The notes: generated by a model not told the origin, from the letters alone. A stretch of DNA of 64,000 nucleotides from Nymphaea colorata (GCF_008831285.2 NC_045140.1:14309796-14373795), one strand, 5' to 3'; counted from the first letter of the stretch, positions 27,975 through 40,232 are shown. A program made the numbers and translations.

Positions 27975-30900
27975 CTCCCCCTCAAGTTGGGAAGAGTGAA
28001 GATTAACAATTCCCAACTTGGCCATGGTGTCGGTTAACTTGTCTTTGGTGACGGGTTTGGTGAATATATCTGCATATTGATCTTCACTTCGAACAAACGG
28101 AGTAATAATGCTTCCATTTTGGACCTTTTCACGGATGAAATGACAATCAATTTCAATGTGTTTTGTCCGTTCATGAAACACTGAGTTTGCAGCTATATGG
28201 ATTGCGGCTTGATTGTCACAATATAGTTTCATGGGAGGGGATAAGTTAAACCCCATCTCTGTTATTATTGCCTTGAGCCAAGTCAGTTCGCAAGCTGTGT
28301 TTGCCATGGCTCTGTACTCTACTTCTGCGCTAGACCTCGAGACGGTTTTTTGCTTCTTACTTTTCCATGAAACTAGATTTCCTCCAATTGTTACACAATA
28401 ACCAGTGGTAGATCTTCTATCTGACTTACTGCCAGCCCAGTCGGCGTCTGAAAAACCTTCAATAGAAATGTCCTTATTACGTTTCATCCAAATGCCTCTA
28501 CCAGGTGCTCCCTTTAAGTACCTTAGAATGCGATCGATGGCGTGAAAATGTGTACTTTGAGGAGCATGCATATATTTACTTACTTCACTTACGGCAAATG
28601 TTATATCTGGCCTGGTGACTGTCAAATATATGAGTTTCCCAACCATCCTCTGATATCTTTTAATGTCTTTGATAGGCCCGTCATTGGCAGTCATGTCTAA
28701 GTTGTGATTGACCTCAATTGGTGTCATTGCAGGTTTCGATCCCAATTTCCCTGTTTCTTTCAGTAGATCCAGAGTGTATTTTCTTTGAGATAGAAATATA
28801 CCTTTCTTTGAATGACTTACTTCAATTCCAAGAAAGTATTTTAATCGTCCAAGATCCTTGATCTCAAATTTCTGATGAAGATATTTCTTGGTTTCTTCTA
28901 TCAATTTTTGGGACGTCCCTATAATGACAATATCATCCACATATACTAATAGCAAGATAGTTTCATTATGTGAACGATAAATGAATAAAGAATTATCTGA
29001 AATGCTGCAATAATATCCAAAGTTTATCAGAGCTGAACTAAGTTTTGAGTACCAGGCACGGGGAGATTGCTTGAGACCATAAATGGATTTTTTCAATTTG
29101 CAGACCAGATTTTCTTTACCTTTGTGTTCTAATCCTTGAGGAATCTCCATATACACTTCTTCTTGGAGGTCGCCTTGAAGAAAAGCATTCTTCACGTCAA
29201 GCTGATAACATTCCCACTCAAAATTGCAAGCAATAGATATTATAGTTCTCAAAGTAGTCATTTTTGCAACAGGAGCGAAAGTTTCAGAGTAATCTACCCC
29301 CTCGGTTTGAGAGAATCCACGTGCCACCAGTCTGGCTTTATATCTTTCAATCGAGCCATCGCTATGAAATTTAACTTTAAATATCCACTTACAAGTCACT
29401 GGTTTTTTTCCCGAGGAAAGAGGAACGAGATCCCAAGTCCCATTTTTTGTTAATGCATCCAATTCTTCCTTTATAGCTTTTCTCCAATGAGGTTCCTGAT
29501 TTGCTTCTTCAAACGTTTCTGGTTCCACCACACTATCTAATTTCACAAACAAAGCAGCTTGTTTTTGGGAAAAATTGTTGTAGTTTACTTGAGCTTCAAT
29601 AGGATACTTGACTTGACTGTTCATGACAAAGTCTCTAAGTCTTAGAGGTGTCTGACGGGTTCTAACTGATCTGCGCATGGTGGTGACTTCTTCCATAGGT
29701 TGTTCGTTCTGGTTTGGAATTATATTGTCCTCTGGTTGAAAAGCTGGTGATTGATAGTTAACTTCTGCGTCTGCCATAGGAGAAACATTGGGAAGAGATA
29801 GAGAATTTGATTGATGGTTTTTCATCTCCCCCTGAAACTGATATTGATGGTTGCTCATCTCCCCCTGAAATTGATTTTTGAAATAGGCTTGTGCCTCATC
29901 AAACTTCACATCTCGAGATACAAACATCCTTTTTGATATAGGGTCAAAACATCGAAAACCTTTTTTTCTGGAAGCATAACCCATAAACACACATTTCATG
30001 GCACGAGTTTGAAGTTTATTTCGATGCTTTGGCGATTTCCAAACATAGACAATACAACCAAACTTTTTTAAGTGATCAATAGAATGTTTACCACCCATGA
30101 GAACTTCAATAGGCGCTTTATTTTCAAGATTGCGTCTTGGCAATCTATTCATAATATAGTTTGCCGTAGAGAGAGCCTCATTCCAAAAACGTTCAGGAAC
30201 TTGATTTTGAAATAATAAAGCGCGTGTCACTTCAAGTAGATGTCTATTTCTTCTTTCTGAAACTCCATTCTGTTGTGGAGTTTCTCTGCATGTCATTTGG
30301 TGTTCCATACCAGTTTGATTTGAGAAAGATTCAAAGTTATGATTAACATACTCAGTTCCATTGTCAGTGCGAAAGATTTTAATTTTAGTTCCAAACTGAG
30401 TAGAAACCATATTATAAAAAATCTGGAACTTAGAAAACACTTCATCCTTGGACCGAAGAAAGTAAATCCAACTTACTTTGGAGAAATCATCAATAAATGA
30501 GAGATAATATTTGAAGCCATTGTAAGAATCAATCGGGGCAGGTCCCCAAACATCTGAATGAACCAATTCAAACATATTACTAGAACAACTTTCAGAGGAA
30601 GGAAAAGGTGGTCGGGTAAATTTTGCATACCGACAGACCTCACAAGTATTGCAATCAAACTTAATTTCAGGCTTCAAAATACTCATTACATAACTGGACG
30701 GGTGACCTAACCTGGAGTGCCAACGCTCCTCTTCATCTTTATTTTTACTGGCAGCAAGAGCCTTATTCACGCGATTCAAGTAATAGAGTCCATGAAATTC
30801 AGTCCCTTCACCAATCGTCACCCCCGTGGTCCGATCCTGAAACACAACCTTTGAAGGCGAGAAGATCACATAGCAATTGTAAGCTTTTGTAATTTTGCTT

Positions 30901-32138
30901 ACAGACATGAGATTAGAGGCTAATTCCGGCATACATAAATCATCAATCGGATTTCCTTTTTCAAAAAACTGCATTTCTCCTTTACCACAAACCTTAATTT
31001 TTCCACCATTAGCAATCGTAACAGGTTTAATGTCGACACTATCTTTAATATTAGATAATACACTTTTGAAACCAGTCATATTATCTGAAGCACCAGAATC
31101 TATAATCCAAGAATTTTCATCTAAATGTGATAAGAAACTGCATGTACCTGGTCCGTCGTTGGTGTCCTTGGTGGCTAGGGTTGCAGTGTTTTGTTTTATA
31201 AAACCTTGCAACAGTTGTGATAGTTTTTCCATCGTCACTGGAGTTTCAGATTCCTCATGAAAAGCTTGTGCTGCTCTGTTTGTCTTTACCATCGGACCCT
31301 GTTTTTTGTTTAGCTTCCAACATTTCTCTCGTATATGATTATCCTTTTTGCAATAGGTACAGAATAACTTTTTTCTCCCTTTGAAATCAGAGTTAGAAGA
31401 TGTACCAATGTCTTTTTGTTTTGAGAACATAGCGGCTTGAGAGTCATCATCATTCTTATTCAAAGGGTTCATAACTTGACGACGACATTCTTCACGCATG
31501 ATGATAGAACATATTGTGTTTAACTTAGGAAGATCAGCAGTCATAAGTACCTGGCTGCGAAGTTGTTCATATTCTGGCCTAAGACCAGCCAACATTTGAA
31601 AGATTTTATCGCTTTCTCTGTTCTTCGCCAGAGTTGTTGCATCGGTGGCTGCTGGGGTATAAGAGTCCCATTCATCCCAAAGCGCACGTAACTGTCCAAG
31701 ATACTCAGTATAAGACATGTTTCCTTGCTTTAAATTATTGATTTCTTGAGTAATCTGATATCTTCTGGCAACATTGTATTGCTGACTAAAAAGATCGCGA
31801 ACAGCTTCCCATATTTCCTTTGCCGTTTCCAAAAAATAAAAACTTCGAGCAATCTTTGTGTCCATAGAATTAAGAAGCCATGACATAACTGTATGGTCGT
31901 TTGACTCCCACTCTTCTAGCTTTGGATCTCCTTCTGGTGGCTTTGGTTTACTACCAGTTACATGACCAAACTTTGCCTTTCCACTGAGGAAAAGTTTAGC
32001 AGATTTGGCCCATGTGAGGTAGTTGAACCCATTTAAAGGTTCGGTGGTGATTTTGAGGGCTGGGTTAGCACTCTCAACCACGTTCGTTTGCTGATGGTAT
32101 GTTGCATTGTTGCTTCCTGAAATTCCGCCTTCGGCCAT
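27969..32138 (-). CDS. Copia Gag-Pol polyprotein
   Basis: 1389 residues, open throughout. The gag region contains a CCHC knuckle at 260-273 (CTYCKKDNHIREKC). Protease has WIIDSGASDNM with the catalytic DSG at 348-350. Integrase has its HHCC finger at about 475-503 (HSRLGH ... CNTCEVC) and the triad D530, D593, E629 (35-residue gap). RT carries the copia signature YVDDIVIIG near 1065. RNase H shows SDADWAGSKSDRRSTTGYC near 1229. Integrase before RT is the copia order. The frame stops six bases inside the 3' LTR, which is why the polypurine tract is translated as the last residues (LEGEC). It starts 449 bp from the primer site at MAEGGISGSN. Functional in appearance. Confidence 0.96.
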   Translation of the reverse strand: MAEGGISGSNNATYHQQTNVVESANPALKITTEPLNGFNYLTWAKSAKLFLSGKAKFGHVTGSKPKPPEGDPKLEEWESNDHTVMSWLLNSMDTKIARSFYFLETAKEIWEAVRDLFSQQYNVARRYQITQEINNLKQGNMSYTEYLGQLRALWDEWDSYTPAATDATTLAKNRESDKIFQMLAGLRPEYEQLRSQVLMTADLPKLNTICSIIMREECRRQVMNPLNKNDDDSQAAMFSKQKDIGTSSNSDFKGRKKLFCTYCKKDNHIREKCWKLNKKQGPMVKTNRAAQAFHEESETPVTMEKLSQLLQGFIKQNTATLATKDTNDGPGTCSFLSHLDENSWIIDSGASDNMTGFKSVLSNIKDSVDIKPVTIANGGKIKVCGKGEMQFFEKGNPIDDLCMPELASNLMSVSKITKAYNCYVIFSPSKVVFQDRTTGVTIGEGTEFHGLYYLNRVNKALAASKNKDEEERWHSRLGHPSSYVMSILKPEIKFDCNTCEVCRYAKFTRPPFPSSESCSSNMFELVHSDVWGPAPIDSYNGFKYYLSFIDDFSKVSWIYFLRSKDEVFSKFQIFYNMVSTQFGTKIKIFRTDNGTEYVNHNFESFSNQTGMEHQMTCRETPQQNGVSERRNRHLLEVTRALLFQNQVPERFWNEALSTANYIMNRLPRRNLENKAPIEVLMGGKHSIDHLKKFGCIVYVWKSPKHRNKLQTRAMKCVFMGYASRKKGFRCFDPISKRMFVSRDVKFDEAQAYFKNQFQGEMSNHQYQFQGEMKNHQSNSLSLPNVSPMADAEVNYQSPAFQPEDNIIPNQNEQPMEEVTTMRRSVRTRQTPLRLRDFVMNSQVKYPIEAQVNYNNFSQKQAALFVKLDSVVEPETFEEANQEPHWRKAIKEELDALTKNGTWDLVPLSSGKKPVTCKWIFKVKFHSDGSIERYKARLVARGFSQTEGVDYSETFAPVAKMTTLRTIISIACNFEWECYQLDVKNAFLQGDLQEEVYMEIPQGLEHKGKENLVCKLKKSIYGLKQSPRAWYSKLSSALINFGYYCSISDNSLFIYRSHNETILLLVYVDDIVIIGTSQKLIEETKKYLHQKFEIKDLGRLKYFLGIEVSHSKKGIFLSQRKYTLDLLKETGKLGSKPAMTPIEVNHNLDMTANDGPIKDIKRYQRMVGKLIYLTVTRPDITFAVSEVSKYMHAPQSTHFHAIDRILRYLKGAPGRGIWMKRNKDISIEGFSDADWAGSKSDRRSTTGYCVTIGGNLVSWKSKKQKTVSRSSAEVEYRAMANTACELTWLKAIITEMGFNLSPPMKLYCDNQAAIHIAANSVFHERTKHIEIDCHFIREKVQNGSIITPFVRSEDQYADIFTKPVTKDKLTDTMAKLGIVNLHSSQLEGEC
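27975..27984 (-). other. Polypurine tract of the copia element
   Basis: TGAGGGGGAG on the - strand directly precedes the LTR start TGTTGAGCGG. Confidence 0.85.
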
Positions 32139-32587
32139 AGAGAAAAAATGATAAAGGCAGCAAGGTTTGAGGAATAAAAAACAATTCTGTCAAGAACCTG
32201 CCAGTTGTATTGAATGGAGGAGCGGCCTTGAGAAGAATAGGTCCGCGTTGTATGACCCGCGGATGAGGCTTCAACAAAGATCACGCACCAAGAGTTCTGA
32301 TCTCGCCACGAGCAAAACAGAGAGCCGACGTGGAGGAAGGAGTTGCAGCAGAAAAGGGAGACGCTCACCGCACCACTAGCTCTGATTTCGCCTCAAGCAA
32401 AAAAACAGAGAGCCGACGTTGGTTGATGCAGTCGTTGATTAGGCAAGAAATAGGGAGATCAAAGACAGCTACTTCTTCTTCTCGAACCAGAACAGAGGAC
32501 GGTCCTCAAGAAGTTCCTCAAAAAGGAGAAAAAGAGAGACCGAACCCAAGATGGCGAAAAATTTCTCACCGTTCTTCTTTGAACCTG
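32139..32587 (-). other. Leader of the copia element
   Basis: About 450 bp between the primer site and the gag start. No long frame on the element's strand and no structure recognised. Confidence 0.7.
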
Positions 32588-32599
32588 GCTCTGATACCA
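32588..32599 (-). other. Primer binding site of the copia element
   Basis: TGGTATCAGAGC on the - strand, directly abutting the 5' LTR with no spacer. Complementary to initiator Met tRNA. Confidence 0.92.
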
Positions 32600-32911
32600 T
32601 AAAGAAAAGAAGAACTCAAGCAAATACTAGAGACAATCATGTACGTGGTTCGGCATTCAATTGCCTACGTCCACGGGAAGAAGGAGCTCTTATTGAATGA
32701 GAAATTTTCCTGCCACGCTCGTTACATGGTAAAGCATCAATTTATAGAGAGTGTAGTTACCGTTAATATTTTGGTAAGCAATAACAAGGGAAGGAAATCA
32801 ATAGACATGGCAACCCAGCACAATGAAAGCAACCCGAAGGAACCAACGGTCATCTTCAATCATGAATTGGGTTTCCAATTAAAAGAGCCTCCTTCCGTTA
32901 ACCGCTCAACA
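32600..32911 (-). repeat. 5' LTR of the copia element
   Basis: 312 bp, identical to 27663-27974. On the element's strand it contains a CGTGGACGTAGG ... CGAACCACGTA block also seen, in + orientation, in the LTR remnant at 34386-34700. Confidence 0.95.
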
Positions 32912-32916
32912 GTATG

Positions 32917-34385
32917 GCTACGGTCTTGACTAGGGCGGGTCCCTTCCATCTTAACGCAGCGCCGAGGTTAGGACAGGAGACTTCGGGCAGACCTCAGTGG
33001 ACTCAGATTCCAGGCCTGCAACAGCTTACGGGCTAGGAGGACACACTTGGCAGAGCGCATGGTGAGGGTAACGCGTTAGATGTGGCAGCCGTCGGCAACG
33101 CAACAGGCAAGGCAGGATGGGGCAGGGCCGTGCGCGGCCTTGAGGCAGTCGGCACAGCTGCCTTAGCACTCAACGAGGGATTAGCAGCGACAGCAAACGA
33201 GATAGCACTGGAGGATTCTTGTTGTGAGGCTATCAGCCCACTCGAGCAGCATACGGCAGGTGCTTTGGGTCTTAGGGAGGGTTTTTTCAGACAGCCAGGC
33301 AGGTTTCTGACTTTCATCAGGTTGCCAAGACCGAGCTGAGTCAAGTCAATCTAGCCGACAATGAATTCCATTGAGGTTTGAGGTTGGGCGCGGCAGAGCT
33401 TGCCATAGGGGTTGCAGAAAGGAGACGGCTGCCATTCGCTTGGTGTCGGATTCATCCCTGCAAGTCGACATTTGGGAATCCCTTTTGCACATGTTGGTAT
33501 CGATCATCTCCACTGATACTTTCTTTGAGGGGATTTGTCGTTCCAATCGGGTAGAAATATCAGCTCTTACACCCTGTGTGCATTCCAACCCGTATTGGTC
33601 TAAAGCACTCGGGTAGATCGACTGGTTTCTGTTGATTGAAGGGTTAAACAAACGGGAGACGCTGACAGACTCCAGCGCATTCAATCATTCCTTAGAAGAT
33701 CGTCTAACACTGGTTTCAACTCGGTGGATTGTGAGTTTGATCGAGAAGAAATCTTTGTTGTTGATTGATTTGTGCATTCCTTACCTATGAATGAGGAACA
33801 AATCGATTGGAGGTGGAATAGAACGAGGAATCGATCGAAGGAGTCGTCTGTACTTGGTTCCCCCCATTTGCCACCAACCAATCTTTGATCAGAACTGAAT
33901 CAAGCGCAACCGGTTGAACATTTGGGCAATCGATCACTTGGGTTAGCTTCGCCACATCCTAGTGCACTTTTAGACCAATTTTGAGAGCAATCAGAGCACA
34001 GACGCTGGAGTTATGCCCTCTCACTGGAATCTGGCGGACATTGGCAGAGCTGAAGAACAGATCGTTGCCAGTTGACTGGAGCTTTGATTTCATGCAGAAA
34101 TGGAGTTTCTGATCCAAGCTTGACTCTCCTCGTTGCTAGTTGAAGCTCTAATTTGTTTATAATCTCATTTGGGATCAATTAGGGGGAAATCTCCAAATTT
34201 TATCGAAGGAAGTCTGAGAACCGCCACCGGACTCCCCTATTATTCTCTAGACAAAGACTGTCATCACCGAGAGAAGAAAATGGGCACGATTTTCAAAGAG
34301 GGTTCAGTTTGATCTGCAAAACTTGGGTGTCCACTCCTCAATGTTCTATCAACCTACGTACCAAAATTGAGGATCAATTTTTGAG
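32917..34385. other. No gene seen; GC-rich then mixed sequence
   Basis: The first 430 bp are clearly more GC-rich than the flanks and hold overlapping short frames on both strands typical of GC-rich non-coding DNA. The rest has no frame above about 110 codons and no recognisable motif. It may be degraded transposon sequence. Confidence 0.4.
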
Positions 34386-34700
34386 TGTTGTTGTTGTTGG
34401 TGTATGGAACTTGATTCATACTGGATACTCATTTACAATATTACGGATGTAAGGGCATATATGTTATTTTGTACAAATGCGAGTTTGCCCTAATCCTTAT
34501 GTTTTAAGGATGGCCGCAGCTTGTTTTTGGCTAGTGTCTGTCTGTGTATTTTTCTGTGAGAAAGAATACAAGAGATCTGTGCGACCGTGGACGTAGGAGA
34601 TTATTGCTTCGAACCACGTAAATCGTTGTCTTCTTCCTTGTTGCTTCTAACCCCCTCTTGAGAGTGTGAGAGGAGAGTTTATTGTGTGTTGTTCCTAACA
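34386..34700 (+). repeat. Copia-type LTR remnant or solo LTR
   Basis: Begins TGTTGTTGTTGG and ends GTTCCTAACA. Near its 3' end it holds CCGTGGACGTAGG and CGAACCACGTAAATC, the same block as in the LTRs of the neighbouring intact copia, in the opposite orientation. A degenerate primer-site-like TTGTATCA follows one base after the end. No target duplication and no second copy found. The 5' boundary is approximate. Confidence 0.5.
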
Positions 34701-37545
34701 GTTGTATCATGTGAATCGCCAGAACTCTCCTGTGATAGCGCCGACTGTTGTTTCAGGCCAAATAGCAGCTGCACATGTTTTTGCCTTTGTGCTTCATATT
34801 TTGGGCATCCATTCGTCTATCCTTTGGTCATCTACAGACCAATTTTCAGGCCGTTCGGAGCTACAGACGAACTTCTATGAATTTATGAGCGTTGTTGTAC
34901 CCTGTGTGTCTTTCAAACAAACTTGCGAAGGCGATTCGCCTGCACCCCCACCCCAAATCTGTATATCAGTTTGGGTATTCTCCACTCTCTGGTGACGACC
35001 CTAGCCCCGTACCTTATATTCATATTCATTTGCATGAATTTGATGCTCTGCTTCCTTGTTGATCCTTGGCATCGAGCGTGTTGTTGAAGATGGAGGAGCG
35101 AGGATCAGGAGCTGCATTGCAGCGCACGTGTGCCAGCGTTAATCGGTGCTTGCCTCACCTTAACTTTTGTTTGCTCATGGGGTTCCAATCTCGACTTGGA
35201 TTCCTCTGCTTGTATTGAAGTTACATTCACTACATGTTTTCTATTGAAGGAGTTTGTTGCCACGGAGGAGCAGGGAGCTGAATAGGGAGTTGAAACCGAG
35301 CTGGATCGTGACTGATTTTGCGTGGAGACGTAGCGTTCGCCTGCGCTTCCGGTGCCTTCCCTGATTCATAAAATGACGGGGGTTCAAACGAACTCATGGT
35401 GACGATCTCCACACTTGAGGTTGCATCTAGTTTTCCTCAATCGAGCATTTACTTGCTGTTTTCATTCAGGCATAGCCTATATAGCAAGGAAGAAATGTTG
35501 CAGGCAGTGGCGGCAACAGTCCATTGATTGATTCCCCCAAGACATCATTAAAATTGGGGTAACTTGGACCATGGTGATTGCATACATTTCCCTTGTCATT
35601 TACTGTTTTAAACATGTCAAAACAGTAATCTTGTTTCCTCCTTTGGCTGAGCAAGGAACCGGTGGGAGAAGCTTGTTTGCAGCTGAATATCACTATTGTC
35701 GGAGGGATGAGTTGTTGATTACCGAGGGCTTTTGTTAATTTTTGCCCTTGGTCATGTGCTGGACTAGTTCCAGCCAGGTGAGCTCGGAAGCAACCTAAAG
35801 ACACACGGGTGGGAGCACTTGTTGTTTACATCCTTGCCTACGGGTGTGTAGCTGGTTGGGTTACCTCTGAGGCTAGATAGCGAAAGACACTAACCCAAGC
35901 TGCGTGATTGTCCTAAGGGTGCTAGTGATAGTTTGCATGTCTTAGGGATTGTATGTGCAGGATGAATGTGATGGTTTGTGTGTGAGATGGGTTGTTAGGC
36001 CTAAAACCATCAGATTTGTAGTAGGTCCAAACCTTGGATATTGGGGAAGCCTTTTCTTATATCAATACCTGAGGTTGTCCATTTCGCTGGGGTTGTGTCC
36101 AATAGGGTAGAAATTTTGTAAGGCTGATAATATAGCCACTTATGCACCACCACCGCAAGAGATCTTGGCAATTGCATGTGCAGCCTTCAACGTCTTCATC
36201 TTCATTTTGTCCGGCATAAGGTGCAGCTGCAACAGTTTAGGCCTCTCCATTCACTGCAGATAGCAACAGTGCACTTTTTGACTTAGTTAACCATGCACTA
36301 CCATTTAAGCCTCAAAGTCATAGTACTTAAGGAATCAAACTAGAGACATGACTCTTTACATGCTCCTAACCTGACCAACTACTAAACCAAATTTTGAAGA
36401 ACCATCCAAGCACCCCCTTTTAGTTATGAGCAAGAAGGCTTCCTTGCTCACCGCTCCACCTTACATGTATTGGATAATTATCAACGACTCATATTTTCCA
36501 AACTAAAGAGACATCTACGGGAACTGTCTAGTCATAGAGAGGAACCATGTTGCATCGACCACAGGCTGGTACAAAGTGTCCTCTTCGATTAACTCCTTAG
36601 GAATTGACTTGCACTCCAAACTTAACAAAGAAATCACTGCCACAATGTTGGAAAAATTTAAAAGTGGGTTTGAAGCCTGGAGAGATTAACTTGACTTCTC
36701 TTGCATATTGCAGGTAGAAGAATGCTCATTAATTTGGTTGCACTCCTCATTTCCAATTTATCGGATGTGTAGCTCTGTATTTCCTAAAAGTGTCATTGCT
36801 CAAATAGAGCATATTAATATTATCCGTTGTTTCTTGTGGTACGGAATCACTAGGGTAGTGTTTGATGGCTAGGAAATTTGAAATTAGAAATATATTTCTT
36901 GGAATAAAGGAATAAAGAAAAGCCAACTCTTAACAAAAAACTATAATGGTGCATCCTTTTATTGCCAAGATCACATTTTTTTGGTAGACGGCTTTTATTG
37001 CTAATAGAATCTTATTTCTGAATAGCGCCAATCTCATGGCTAAGGACATGTCTGCAGATTATGACAGCTTTTCTCCTTTTTCCTTTTTTTGTCTAAGATG
37101 CACATTTTAGCGCCTGACGCATCTTGCAATCAAGCAAGAAAAAAATGAAAAGTTCATAATCAAGAAAACAAATTTTCATAATTGAGATCAAGAAGGCCCC
37201 ATTCCATATAGATAGAATAAATCCATTAAAGTATTATTGGCAGGCGACTAATTAGCTTGCATGTGTAAAGAAAGGACAAGATTGCTGCCTTCTTGTAGCT
37301 CAACAGAATGGATTAGAGAGAATCGTTACATTCGACCATCCAAAATTTAAAATTCATATTTTAGCTAGAAGGAAGTACATATCTAGATTCTATACCTTAT
37401 GAAAGGAAGGGAAGGCCATATTTTTATGAAAAAAAAAATGTGTGAGGAAAGGAGAAATGGGATCTTTCATCTCCCAAATTTCTTTGGAATTGCTGAGTCT
37501 TTAGTGGACTCCCCATGAAAGCTATTTGGCAATAGTAACAAACTG
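34701..37545. other. Intergenic; no gene recognised
   Basis: Short frames only (up to about 112 codons, at 35466-35804 on -), none with recognisable motifs or splice-linked partners. Becomes AT-rich after about 36800. Confidence 0.4.
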
Positions 37546-37689
37546 TTAATGCACCGTGAACCTACTCTAAAAATTAAAACAGATTCATAAAACACATTAA
37601 TGCACCGTGAACCTACTCTAAAAATTAAAACAGATTCATAAAACACATTTATATAGTGTTTCATGAATCTGTTTTAATTTTTCAAGTAG
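37546..37689. repeat. 51-bp tandem duplication plus inverted copy (hairpin)
   Basis: A 51 bp unit starting TTAATGCACCGTGAACC occurs twice head to tail (37546-37596, 37597-37647) with no difference seen. Then 37656-37689 is the inverted complement of 37613-37646 with a few mismatches, separated by a 9-base loop. A transcript would form a 34 bp stem. It could be a MITE fragment or a small-RNA-producing hairpin. Confidence 0.75.
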
Positions 37690-37916
37690 CTTCATAAAAC
37701 AGTACAAATTGTTACTGCACAATTTATCATTTCTTGTGCAGGATACATGCTTGGCATCAACATTATGGAAGTTAAAGACCAGCCTATGCTGGATTGGAAA
37801 CCTTGGAAATTCCCTCAGCTTCATAATTCCCATAAGCTGCTCTCAAATTTAGAAATCCCTTATGGAACTCCATGTAATTACGAAACAATGCTTTTTATAT
37901 TCTATCTGGTTCGCTG

Positions 37917-37996
37917 TCGTAAATGAGAAAAGAAAAATAAATAGGTAAATAAAAAATCGTAAATGAGAAAAGAAAAATAAATAGGTAAATAAAAAA
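37917..37996. repeat. 40-bp perfect tandem duplication
   Basis: A purine-rich 40 bp unit starting TCGTAAATGAGAAAAG is present twice without visible difference, at 37917-37956 and 37957-37996. Confidence 0.85.
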
Positions 37997-39786
37997 CCAA
38001 ACAAATGTAAAAAAGTAATTGAATGACCAATATCATGCCATAAGCAAATCGGAAAATAAAAGTTGGCATGCGACTTTATTGTCTTTATGGTATAGGACGG
38101 CACTCCAATTTGCTTCAGTTAGCGCGAAGTCGGGGACTTATTTATGTCGGACATGAAAATTTTGACAAATGAATTATCAGCTACATTTTAAAGTACAAAG
38201 TGAAGGAGCAAAAAAAAAATAAGAAAATAAAAAACAATAAAATATGCCACGTCTCATATTGAATCAAATAAAAAGAGTTTGAAGGCCGATTTTGTCACGT
38301 CCTAACCAATTTATTAAATTAAGAACTCCAAATGATCGAGTCGTTGTGGATTCAACTAATTAGTAAAAGTTGTTGATTAACATGTCTTCAAAGAAGCTCA
38401 GAATATACATCTTAATCTAAGTGATAAAAATAATTTTTAAAGGAGTTGATGCAATGAACAAAGCAAAGGCTGGTAGGCTGCTAGTATCGGTCTCAAACTC
38501 CTAAGACATCAAATCTCTATACTGTCAAAAAAGTATGTCCATATGCAAGTTAAAGCAAAAATAATAGAAACGTCACCAAAAGCATTGAAAGCAGCCTTGA
38601 ATCCTAGGAAGATAGGAAAAAAAGAGAGGCTTGGGCGTTCGCTCATAAGATTAGCCTCCTACTCACTCGTCCTGATCAAATAATAAAAATACATAGAATC
38701 ATTTATAAGACAAATTATGCGTTTATGCACGGGCAAATCAAAAGACGAACCAGTCCTTCGTTTGTTGAAAAGGACTTGAACCATGAGTTTTTAGTACAGC
38801 AATACGTTGAAAATTTGTACATCCTTTAGGTTTTAATGAGATAGGCATGGATCTTTAATAAAAATGTTCCGGTCGGTCGCCGGTGCACATTTTCCAAACT
38901 TCCAAGAAGAATGTAGTTCGGAGAAGTGGAAAATTGGTCCGCGCCACATATACGCCTACCGAATCAGGTGAAATAATCGAGATACACGGCTATTGAGTTC
39001 TTCCCATTTCCAATTTGATGATTTCAAGTCACAGGTTACTCTTATCAAGGTAATCAACCCCTCGATCTTTCACTGGTCGAAGGAAAAGGATGAGCTAGAA
39101 ACCCATCTCCTCCTCTTCACTGGTTGGCTTTTATAGACAAAGCTAGAAACCAAATTCTCTAGATACATCAAACCATCAAGGTCACGCGATGGATGCCATT
39201 CATCCTACATTGGATATTGGATCCCGAGTTATTTGTCCGGCGGATAGGAGCCATTGATGATGTGATAGATCAACGGCACCTGAGCGTCCGCATTAAATGA
39301 CTGGCGAACTATTTAATCCAATCAACTACGTAGAGGATAATTCTTATATATTTCTTCATAGAGCTCCAACGTAGACCGTATGTATTTTCAAAATTATCAA
39401 CACGAGAAAAATATACCCAAAAGATCATGTAATCGATCACATCGCTTGCATCGGGAGGAACAAATTTGTATGCACAAGACGACAACCAAACAAATCACAA
39501 TGGAGTATGCATGTGCAAGTCGATTAAATATAGTAAAACATTATACATATAATATAATCCGCATATTATCATGTGAATTTATAAATCAATGGAGTGTGGG
39601 TGTAGGGTTTTTTTCAGTTCCCCCAAGCCAAGTCCCATCAACAGATCCGGTTGATTGAAGGGAGAATGTGAAGATCAACAACATAAAATAACTCACTCTA
39701 AATTGCTTCGACTACAAGGAGCCCTACCGTCAGTCCGGATTAATGGCACACAAGCACACTTGCAGTCGATCATCCTTCTTTTGAAC

Positions 39787-39811
39787 ATATATATATATAT
39801 ATATATATATA
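39787..39811. repeat. (AT)n microsatellite
   Basis: About 12 AT units, uninterrupted. Confidence 0.95.
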
Positions 39812-40232
39812 CACCGGATATTTCATTGAAGAGTTAGTAGGAGAGAGAGAGAGAACGATTCAAATTTATGGATTATTTGTGGGTCACAATGGTTTGCACA
39901 TTACGTTGAAGTTTCGTTGGGGCACTGGATAGAGGGCAGACGCACATATTTACAGCTACGTTTGTGCTCTTGGTGGATGAAGAGGACAAGAGATTAGAGA
40001 GAGAGAGTGGGCACCACTGTCTTCTCTTGGGGCTGAAATTAAGGGAGGGGGTGCTGAATCTTGTGGCTTTTAAGAGGGTCTCCACATCTCTCTAAAAGGC
40101 ATGGAATTACGCCAAATGAGATGGGTCCACCAACTTGTTAATTCAACAAAATATGATCAAAGAACATTATGAAGAACAGGTACGACAGTATATTGCATCT
40201 AAACTACATTTAGAACTTGGAAGTGTCTCACG

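Larger units (their letters stand above)
27658..32916 (-). mobile_element. Intact Ty1/copia LTR retrotransposon with target duplication
   Basis: GTATG at 27658-27662 and 32912-32916 flanks two 312 bp LTRs that are identical by eye. Inside, on the - strand, are an initiator-Met primer site, a leader, one unbroken 1389-codon gag-pol frame and a polypurine tract. Identical LTRs and an intact frame point to a very recent insertion. It landed directly against the outer end of the Tat-lineage LTR (…TTAACA at 27657). Confidence 0.97.
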
